From positions 868,001-932,000 of the forward strand of contig JALRMH010000004.1 of the NCBI GenBank assembly GCA_026119935.1: a DNA stretch of 64,000 bases, read 5' to 3'. The translations under genes were made by a program, and so were the position numbers. Every line of letters begins with the position of its first letter. Position 1 is the first letter of the stretch. The DNA comes from Endothia cerciana. Lineage: Eukaryota > Ascomycota > Sordariomycetes > Diaporthales > Cryphonectriaceae. Below, in pieces: positions 54,816-64,000 of the stretch. The notes under the pieces were generated by a model, which ran no database searches, had not been told where the DNA came from, and saw only the letters and a program-made list of their open reading frames with translations.

Positions 54816-57800
54816 CTTGGAAGTGGTTGAGTCGGTTTGACGTCTTGGTGTGTCGAGAAGTTGAACGAAGAACGAGGTTCTACAATGCCGTGGACTGTTT
54901 GCACTTGTCCAGCCTTGCTTGTTCCCTGATCCCAACCCAAACGAATGAAGGTGAGAGTCGGTGAAGACGACGGTGTACGTGTCGGCTGAAAACGATCGAA
55001 CAGATGGTAGACGAGAGGAACAGGGAGAGAGAGTGAGCGTGATGTGAGTGGGAGGATCTCGGAATTTATCAACAGCGGAGGCTGGCAGGCAAAGAACAGG
55101 AAGAACAGATGGAGGGATGAGGCGGGTTGCCTGGGGGGAGGGGGCGCCTCGTGGTGGTGGTGGTGGTGGTGGTGGTGGCAGAAGTCACAGCTGCGGGCAC
55201 TGCGCAGGCACGAGTGACAACGACGGTGACGGCAAGAAGCAGGAGCTGCCCAGGTGGAAAGCCAGGTAGCAAGCCTTAGAAGTGCGTGTCTGGGTAGGTA
55301 CCGCGTACCTGGTGGCGTGAAAGTAAGGAAGTCGCCTCACCTCACCTTACCCTACCTCGCCTCTAGCCAGAACCTGTACCTGCCACCAGCCCAGCAGCGG
55401 AAGGCACGGTACAGGATGGATGCGTGCCGCACGCACGCGCACGCAACCACACACACCTGCAAGGTCGACGGGATACCATCCGATTCTTGGAGGTGCCCAG
55501 CACCATAGTAGGTCGCCTTTCCCTCTTCGAGGAACGGATTGCCCTTCTCACTCTTGCAGGTGCAGCCGATGTGCCCGTTCCTTTTCCTCGCCCACCCTTT
55601 CTCCTCAATACCATGGTACTACCAGAGCAGCCTGCATGCTGCTGGCAGATCGAGGCAGATCGGAGGTTGAGAGCCTTCCATGGAGAAAGAAGCGACACCA
55701 CAACGGCGTCTTCTCGCATCCGTACACGAGGTGCGATAAGCTTACTTCCAACCTTCACCACACTCCACAGCCCCCTCGGCCTGACCGCTTGGCAGGGCGT
55801 GATCAGGCCGGGATCTCGTGTGAGCAGTCCCAGCCTCTCGTCCTTTCCACCTGGCCCCTACTAAGAACTTTCCCATCAAATGTGGGTGGTTGGATAACGA
55901 ATCCTTCCTGGTCGACCCGGAAAGGACGACAGCACTCGCCCATCGTCGAGGTTCTTGACAGTCAGAGGGGGGGGGGGGAGAATCGGGTCTGGATTGCTCG
56001 ATCTTTGACCCCTGTGTCTTGATATTGAACCTAACCCACAAGGGAAATCAGCTCACCTGTCAAGATGGCGGTCCCACGCCATGGCCGGTCCCAGCTCGGT
56101 GGTAACTTCGCGGGGTGTCGTCAGGGCGTGACATTCCAGGATTTCTCGGCCGAGCGGCCCCTCTGCTCAAATTGCCCGCATTCGACAACGTCCCTGCTCA
56201 TGGACTCTCGTGGTCGCTTGGTCACCTGCCGTATTCGCCAGAGGAGTCCACTTTCATCCTCGCCGGACTTTAAACCAGGTCAGCAGAGGCACAGCGGATT
56301 TGTATCGGTGGTAGGAAGTAAGCAAGCACAGCGAGCCGTCTGCGGATTGAGGGTGTCGAGACAACTTATCGCACGTCTCAAATACGAGGTGTGCGCTGGA
56401 CCAACCATCAGCCGACATTACCCTCATTGGCTAGACCTGCTTCCCAACTTCGGTTTCCAGCGAGACCTCCATGCAGCAACGCGATAGTTACTAGAGCGGG
56501 GTCTCTTGGCCATAGAGCCACCTCTTCTTTCAAGGTTCGCTCTCTTCGATTCGGCCCATCTGCTGGGGATATTGACGGGCGGACGGGAAGCAGCGGGCGC
56601 ATCCAAAGTTGACCTGCACGTGCTTCGTCTTAGTGAGTCGCCTATCTAGCCCATCTCGGCTCACCATGACAGCCCAACAGAATGCTACCTGACTTGAACG
56701 TTACCTTCGCCGTCTACGTCTCTCAGACCATGCCCCCACCTCCCGACGCCCAACAGTCCAGTCGGCGAGGCGGGGCGTCTCTTAGACGAGCTTTCAGCGT
56801 CATCATTGAGCAAGACGTCGAGCCCGTGTTCGAGGGTAGGTAAAGTCAGAGACATGGAACAAATTAGAATCCATTGGGCATTCCCGGCCCGAATTGCAAT
56901 GGCAAAAAACACTACCGCTGACGTTTGTCTAGCCAGGGGACCCTGCCATTTGCTCCGGTCGACAGTTTTAAGACAATCAGGTCTTTCTTTCTAGTAAATA
57001 ACTGGACTGAGTGGTGTTCCTTGCAATGGCTCGGCGGCACAACCACCCCAATGGCTTGTCCGCCCTGCGGAACTGGATCGAGGCCCCGGCCGCCAGAGAA
57101 TTTACGACGACACTCCTGCCTGGTGGCACTCCGTACATACGAGTTAGGACAACCAGATGACTGCCAGAGATATCAGCATGTTTCTCAGACAGAACCCCAG
57201 GCCGCAGCGCCGTTGGTGCCATACGAGGATTATGCTGCCTGGCCATTGTTGTTTAGATTGGGAGGACCCTCAGCTTTGGCTGCCACTTGCCCTTCTGGAA
57301 TGGTTGTACTGGTATACGTGACATTAGTTACCAGCAATAACTTTATCCAGAAATCCAGCAGATTCCAAAACACTGTGGCATTGAAACTGAACCGGGTGTC
57401 CACATCAGACTCTGGGGCAGCGCAACCGGTCTCACTCAAAAATTGGTTTCCCACCAGATCCTTATTATGTCGGTGGATCTGTGGACTCTTGTCTGGCAGG
57501 TCGGCTATTTCCAGGCAGGCGTTGTGTGTTCTGCAGATCGTATACCGGGCTGACCCCGTCCACCATCGTCTGGGCACGTGCAACGGTCGTCTTTGCAGGC
57601 TTTTCCTTTGCACTTAGTGAAGGCGTGTATGTGAGGCTATCGTTAGGAGAACGTCCAGGTCAGCCGTGAGGACGGCATAGTTTGTGCCGGTCATCTTGGA
57701 CATGATGCCAATGGGAGTGGCCTTCATGGCAGCTGGCTTGCGTTCAGTAATTGCTCTTCGCGGCAGACATGTCTATATCATGTCAAAGCTTGTATACTGC

Positions 57801-60800
57801 TGGCAAGAATACTTGAACCATTCACTGCTTCCTTTCTTCCAAACGCCATCACGAGATCTATGAATGGGCCAGGACCGAAACCAGCGGGGTTCTTCCCAAG
57901 GATAAGAGCGGCCTGCGTCCCCAGCCTGAATGAGACTTCAAAGGCCCCGTCTCGGCCAGAATCATTATCGAAAGAAATAATAACAGTCAGAAGACTGAAG
58001 GTCAGAACCCGCAGTAATTGAGAGAAACAGATGGCTAACCGATATGAACACCAAGACATCACCTTTCGACCCGAAGTAATATCCGTGGGACGATCCTAGC
58101 TAGTATCAGACGACGGGTCTGACTTCATACATCATGGCAAAGGGGGAGCCTCTGTGATGAAAGACAGAACGTGCGGTGCGGCCCAGGCAAAAGATGGTGC
58201 AGCTATGCAATGCATGTTCGCGTCTTGCTCTCTGATCTTATCTACAGCCACAGATCTTCAAAAGGACTACAAGAAAGGGCGTATGGAGACAGCGATGGGC
58301 GACTCGCTTGCGAGAAACTTACAGCAGTCGAAGTAAGATCTCCCAACATTGCCAGCGGCGATTTTCCACGGAAAGGCGCTCTCTGCTCTAGCATCGACTC
58401 ATATCCTTGCCAGTGAGAACTTTACAGTGGATTCACTTGGTCCGAGGCTCGCTGTCTGCGAGGATCGTCCCGCGTGGGATCTCCTGGCCTCAGCCCTGGA
58501 CGAGTGTTGTGGCCCACATCAATATCTGGCAGGCCTGAGAGTGTGCTAATCGCAGAGGCGCTTCGTCACTGCTTGGCTCTGCCATGATGTGACCAAGGAT
58601 CAAGACTTCAGCTGGTGTGGAGCCATTTGGTCAACCATATGCTTGAGGATCATCATGCCTTGTTTGAACGGTATTTAAGGTGCGAACTACCAACATGTCT
58701 CCCTAAATGACAGGCAGATCTACGAGACGATCAGTATAGGGTACAATATCAATGTGGGGAACGAAGATCGTTGTCTCTAAACGTCTGAACTCGGCCGTCA
58801 CTTGTGAAAGATACCCTCGCATCTCCTCAATCAAGACACGACCTCCTCTGACGACCCTGAGGTGTTCTTCGACCTCGAGAAATGCTAAGCAGCGGTGCGG
58901 GTTTAGGCAGCAGAGACGCGCGGCCTTTTGGCCTTTCGCAGCACCGATGGGCTTGGCCGACCTGTTCCCAATTCTAGACCCGCGAGGTGGTCGAGATTGT
59001 GGCGACAAGCGATATCCGCCGTGGACGACTGATATTGACTTTGGCATATGACCCTCTGAACGATAAGCCCTGGCCGCCCAGTCTTCCTGCTCTTTCGACA
59101 CGGAATTGAATCTCGGTCGGAGCCAGTCCTCAACACCATGCGGGGCATGGCCATCCAACCCGAGAATCGCCGTCGAGATGCCTGCACGAACAATACCGCA
59201 GGGTCCTCGCCAGGGTCTCCCTCCGATCTGAACCAAGTTCTCCAACCGGTGCATCGCTCTGAGCAACTTCGTTGCAGGACCAGCCACCACTGCAGCTCAT
59301 CTGCAGAAGTGTCGAGATGACAAAGAACTCGCAGTCGAATGCTGGGTCCAGGAAGCATCGGTACGCAAATGCTGTAGAGACTATAGTATATCTGGTCTTA
59401 CTGGAATAGGTGCTGTCACCGATCGGCTAAGCTAACGCGCGATACTTCTCAAGCCGGCTCAAGCTATGAAGTACTAAAAATTCCGCCACTCGTCGGGCCG
59501 TACTCTCGAAGGAAGGGAAAAAAAAAAAAAAAAAAAAAAAAAGGCGCCGTCGTCCGGCTTGTGGGGGTGGTTAAACGTTCATCCTTCTTGGCGACTTTGA
59601 CCCGGACTAAAACCGGCGTTGGCATCAAGATGGCTGGTCGAGTTCGACAATGCAGTCTCACGAGATGGCAACAGCAGAAGTTATAACCCTCCTTACCAGT
59701 GAGAACACATCGGCCTAGTTACGTTGCCCGAAGACGGACGTTACTCACGAAGGCGACAATACTCAGTGGCATGAGTAGGAAGCCTACTCTTCCAACCTTC
59801 ACCAGATAGGAGCACGCGCCGGTCGCGCCCTAAGCTTGATGTAGTCCGGCTGGCCGGAGGCAGGCAGATAGGTACCGAATCGGTATCCTCGCCCAGAGGG
59901 CAAGAGAAAAGCTCTTGAGGAATCAATGATCCTCGAAAGGGACGCCACAGAGACGAACAGGCGATGGCCGAACAATCCAGCGGCCTTAGGTACCTGCAAC
60001 AACGCTTTGGAATGGCTAGATTGCCCGACGAGGTCCCGGCAAAACATTCCCCTTTTCAAGTCGCCTCGGTCTGACATGCGAGAGCCACATGCGCCGCACA
60101 GAGTTCAGAAAGACGCCATCACTACTAGCACGGCTCAACGGTGAATCCTCGGGAGTAACTCCCAGCAAAGTTTACACAATCGCAAAAGGCGCAGCCGTTA
60201 TCCGAGAAGTTACACCTTGGAAACCCGAGCGGCAACTAGGCTACTCGCGCGACGTTTCACCAACTCGAGCTGGACAGGAGGGCCCTCCCTTTTGTCAACG
60301 TGTAGTGAACAGATCTGGGAAGCGCAATAGCTACGTAAGCAAGACTGTCGAACCATCGCCGAAAGGTCGACGGCAGAGGAGTTGGAGCACGCGGTGTCCG
60401 AAACATTCTGGAGGTCTTGGTGGATCTCGAAAGGCCGAACTGGATCAACGCGCTGCGGCCAGCGCTGCGGCGACGTAGAGATTTTTCAGGGTCTGAGGCG
60501 CGGGGAAGGCTGCTGGACATGCTCTGCACAAGGAAACTAGCGGAGACGTAAAAGGTGAGTGCAGGCAGGACGGCGCTAAGCTCGCTCACGCTGACCAGAC
60601 TTGAGTTCCGGGCTTACGAGGCGCAGAGGATGAATCGCAACTTTGAGCACGGCAACAGCGCTGGGCCTCATCGGTTTGAGACGCGCGGATCCGCGTGGTC
60701 CAGACCGGCTTCTATCGCTTAGTGTGTCCCTGGCGATCACGACGATCCGCTGATGACCCATCACAGGATCTGACCCACGGATCTGCTTGGAGTTGTCCTT

Positions 60801-63780
60801 ATCGATAAGAAAACCCTTTTCGGCCTCCGGAACTCGGCCTTCTGCAGACTTCAGGCTTCCAGAAGCCAATGGTGGGCAACCCCATCCGGTCAACTCTTGG
60901 CATCAGCCCTCCGAGGCTTTCGTCATCAGCCTTCGACTATTCTCCTGCAGAGAGATGGTTCTCGACTTGCCCAACCAAGCCCGCCAATGACGAGCATCGA
61001 CGGTGCGGGATTTTCTTTGGTGCTGTTTATTTCGGCCTCACAAAGGCTTCTTGAGACTTGCTCCGCAGCCTGCACGAACTACTAGGTGAAGGTATCTAGG
61101 TACCTGCTACGTCTTGACAGCATGCCGTTCAGGTGATACCAAGGTAACAGAGAGGGGACCTTATTACTGCCTGAGCTTTGCTGGCAGCGGTCAGGCACTC
61201 GTGCATCCTGCAGGCGTCCCAAGCTGGGTCAAGATCGCCGACCCCGTCAGCGACTACTGTCCGCCGTCCATGGTGTGAAGGCGGGACCAGTTGTCGCCGC
61301 CTCTCGTCCCTCGACACCAGAGAAAGATGCGGAGGTGCAAGCTCTGCTGTGCGGCCATCGAGCCGGGCCCCCATCGACACCGCTCAGGCTGTTCGGCTCT
61401 TGCATTAGATGTCTACGCTTTTACGACCCCAGGAGCAACTTCGTGTGGCGTTAGCGATTTCAATGAGCGGCTAGATGGTGGGAGCGCCTCTGTGCGGTGC
61501 ACCTGGCCTTCGGCCTTCTAACCAAGGATGGTAGATCTTGGCCAAACTTGTGTATAAAGCCGAGGACTAAGTTGCAGGTGTCATGAAGGCGTTACAAAGC
61601 AAGCGAGGTCCCGTTGCTATGAGCTAAGACAGTGTACCTGACTGGTCCCCGCCCCCCTCCCACGAGTCAAAGGACTAAAGAATCGATACTCACTAGCCTT
61701 AAGACTTTTCTCTGCTCGAGAGCACAGCCACCGGTCAGAGTCACGGCAGACGGGTACCAATCCTTGTCCTTTCCCGAGTGGCCCATTTGCTTCCCAGACG
61801 CACCCTACTGCACGGCTCGAGCAGATGGCCACGGTTGGTCAACCGGCGGCCAACCGGCTGTTGTGGCATGGCGGTGCGCCCACGACTCGACTAGCTGCAG
61901 GACAAATAACGTGTGCAACGTGCGCGTTGAGTTTTCAGGCGCCCGCTCCTGGTGTGCCCCTCAATACATGCCCACTTGTCTCTCGCGCCGGCTGTCGGGG
62001 CGTTTCGCCTCCAGCCCGGAGAGTCGGCAAGTGGATCACTGCTCACAGAACCTGCTTGCGCGGAATCTCGATGGTAGTCTGCACGGCGTCAGTTGCAGTC
62101 AGGAATACAGTAGAAGGGCAAAGCTGGTTATGGTGTGTGGCCACTCCTTTTTCCCAGCACTTCCGGCCAAACACAGACTGTCCTTTTGCCCATTAGGCCG
62201 ATGCACATGTGAAAAGAGAGTGTGAACCCCTTGACCGGTCGCACCTCGCATCCCTACGACTAACGGCACGAACCTGTTAGGGCTGGCCACATGGGTCAGC
62301 TTCTTCAGGTACCCGTTGTCGGAAGCAATACCCGGCCAATCAAGGCGGAGAGGCCGTCTTGTTCCTGAATATTCATCTGCAGCTAAAACGAAACGGTTCT
62401 AAGGCCCGCCCCCACCCCTCCCGGCCTGAACTTTTCTTCTTCCTCTTCCGTTCAGGCTCCTCGGCTGCAATGGTCGCAATCACCTTCCCACACGGCTCGC
62501 CCTGCAACGGCCCCTGCATCTGCACGGAGGCACACGTTCATGGTGCCAGGGTGCCAGGGTGCCAGGATGCACACCAACACTCGCTTCCTGAACACCCACC
62601 CCCCCTCTGAATCCAGCAGCAGAGGCCGTATCCCTGATTTTGTCTTCTTCTACTACTTGGAAGTTGGAGAACAAGGCACAGCCCGCAGGGCACAACGTGT
62701 CAAGGTGTGAAAGACGTTCAAGAAGGAGCTTGGGGCGGTTGGCCAGCCGCTTGTTGTTATTTCAGGCTCAATCCCACGAGACGCTGTGTCATCCAACAAA
62801 GTGTCCCAAAGGACCTGGCCGTCCTAAGCCGGCTTCTGCTCAATTTGATTGAAGGGGTTGCCGCTTGGACTCTTCAGCACGAGGTCTAACAAGCGGACCG
62901 TGGAAACGGGGCCGACCGCCAGTGCATCTTCTCCCGCGGAGCCGGCCCCCTCGCCCCCTCGCCCCCTCGCCCCCTCACCCCCGTCCTCAAACACAAAACA
63001 TCAAACTCTTCCCCGAGTTTTTTTCAGACGAAGGGGCAAACTTTGGTTCTTGCAGTCTTAGCCTTCTTGTTGTCCTCGCACTTGCTCAAGCGAGCAAAAT
63101 GGCCGAGCTGGGCGGTACCCACCAGCAACGACATCCCATACAAGCAAGGATGGCGAGCCGAGCGTTAGTGGATCCCGCTCGTGGCCAGCTAGCATACCCG
63201 ATGATGGGTGGTCGGGAAAGGGGTCCGCAGCCTTGACTCGGGGCGTTTAGGGCCACGAGAGGCCCAGCCAGTCCTCGTTTGGAAAAGCCTCGCTACAAAG
63301 TACCTGTGACCGTCCCGGGGGTACACCCTCCAAGAGGGTATTTACCACGGTACTATGGGATCCTTTATGACAACCCCATCTACCATGGCCCACGCTCTGG
63401 AGAGGTATAAAACGCCCCGGCCCACCCGAGTCTTTCCTTTCTTCTGAGTTTAATTCCCTATTCACGATTCGGCAAGCCGTTGTGACCATTTCCTTCTCAT
63501 ACACTACACACTCACTCTAGCCAACGAGGCTGTTCACTCCCTGCTCCAAGCAACATACAGACTTTCCCTCAGGTCCCTGGTGGCTTGACTCCTTGCAAAC
63601 AACATTCTATACCTCTTCGGAACGCACTTCCAATACAGTCCTTCTTGGAACCCATCTTAGCTCAAGTCAACAAGTACTTGCCCTGCCCATCAGACAGACC
63701 ATCTCACGATCTGTCGATCGACTACAACAACATAAAAACTTGTCTCTCTCTGTGTCTCTATACTACCAACACCAGCAAAA
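54816..63780. other. Nine-kilobase gene-poor spacer
   Basis: No gene could be supported. Simple repeats seen: GTG x9 near 55153-55179, G run near 55968-55978, a run of 25 A at 59518-59542, GGTGCCA x3 near 62540-62562 and a C-rich 8-bp tandem repeat near 62948-62982. Open stretches at 58703-59290 (minus) and 56925-57617 (plus) have no ATG start and no recognised domain, although the end of the first (LIEEMRGYLSQVTAEFRRLE) looks protein-like and may be decayed coding sequence. Confidence 0.45.
63406..63412 (+). promoter_or_regulatory. Candidate TATA box of the right-edge gene
   Basis: TATAAAA lies about 370 bp upstream of the ATG at 63781, implying a long pyrimidine-rich leader. It is the clearest TATA element in this stretch. 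Confidence 0.4.
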
Positions 63781-64000
63781 ATGCAGTTCAAGAACCTTGC
63801 TCTTCTTGCCGCCGCCTCCTTGGTGAGCGCGCAGAACACGGTCACCATCAAGTCCATGGACAGCACCGACCGCACCGTCGTGTGGACAGGAACCTCCTCG
63901 ATTGCGGATACCAGCGTCCCCGCTGGTGAGTCCGTCAACGTCACGGTCCCTACTGGCTGGATTGGAAACTTGTACTCGTACTCCACCGGCGCCTCAAACA
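63781..64000 (+). CDS. Secreted fungal protein, 5' end only (cut by the window edge)
   Basis: The first 73 codons are visible. MQFKNLALLAAASLVSAQ is a clear signal peptide with cleavage expected after Ala17-Gln18 or nearby. The following NTVTIKSMDSTDRTVVWTG, SVPAGESVNVTVPTGWIGNL and YSYSTGA pattern resembles a family of small secreted fungal proteins that databases label DNase1-like, recalled from memory, although no nuclease motif is visible here. The leader has a C/T-rich stretch and the start context AAAATG. The gene continues beyond the window. Confidence 0.75.
   Translation, partial: MQFKNLALLAAASLVSAQNTVTIKSMDSTDRTVVWTGTSSIADTSVPAGESVNVTVPTGWIGNLYSYSTGASN

Noticed and set aside
56925..57617. 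230-codon plus-strand frame
   Set aside because: It has no ATG start and no domain, and another open stretch lies opposite it.
61632..62225. 197-codon plus-strand frame
   Set aside because: It starts with GTG and its composition looks random.

Overview
The window comes from the nuclear genome of a filamentous ascomycete (Pezizomycotina, most likely Sordariomycetes). The evidence is spliceosomal introns, mostly 45-370 nt, with GTAAGT-type donors and CAG/TAG acceptors; full-length fungal proteins (Sac3, Ltv1, Lsg1, Knr4/Smi1, Vps68, Cdc23, a mitochondrial-type ArgJ); GPI-anchored Ser/Thr-rich proteins; and long gene-poor spacers. There are no operons, CRISPR arrays or rRNA genes, and I found no tRNA that holds up. 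All spliced models were built by hand; each gives an uninterrupted reading frame with exon lengths summing to a multiple of three.

Layout. 1-2.7 kb: no intact gene. 2.7-10.0 kb: two tandem genes for an NTA1-type N-terminal amidase; the left one is intact (916 aa, triad E44/K124/C157), the right one is broken by frameshifts, a stop and loss of the catalytic Glu. 10-13.8 kb: gene-empty, with a C-rich tract. 13.8-20 kb: a single-pass LPXTG-type membrane protein, a Derlin (ERAD) and a bifunctional ornithine acetyltransferase (arginine synthesis). 21.5-30.3 kb: housekeeping block with SAC3 (mRNA export), LTV1 (40S maturation) and LSG1 (60S maturation GTPase); LTV1 and LSG1 are head to head across 394 bp. 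30.9-33 kb: a seven-exon cytochrome P450. 33-39 kb: no convincing gene. 39.2-41 kb: KNR4/SMI1 (cell wall regulation). 42-45.5 kb: degenerate coding remnants, a family of ~120-bp repeats and a tiny Myb/SANT-like gene. 46.5-51.6 kb: VPS68, ERG20 (farnesyl diphosphate synthase) and CDC23/APC8. 54-54.8 kb: a GPI-anchored protein with a 12-bp coding minisatellite. 54.8-63.8 kb: gene-poor. The right edge cuts a small secreted-protein gene.

How the genes relate. Most are unrelated housekeeping genes. Exceptions are the LTV1/LSG1 pair, which could be co-regulated for late cytoplasmic maturation of both ribosomal subunits, and the two amidase copies, which share a recent ancestor. The least explained parts are the decayed amidase copy with its conserved tail motif, the pseudogene near 42.5 kb and the repeat block near 44.6-45.1 kb. 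No clearly new multi-gene system was found.
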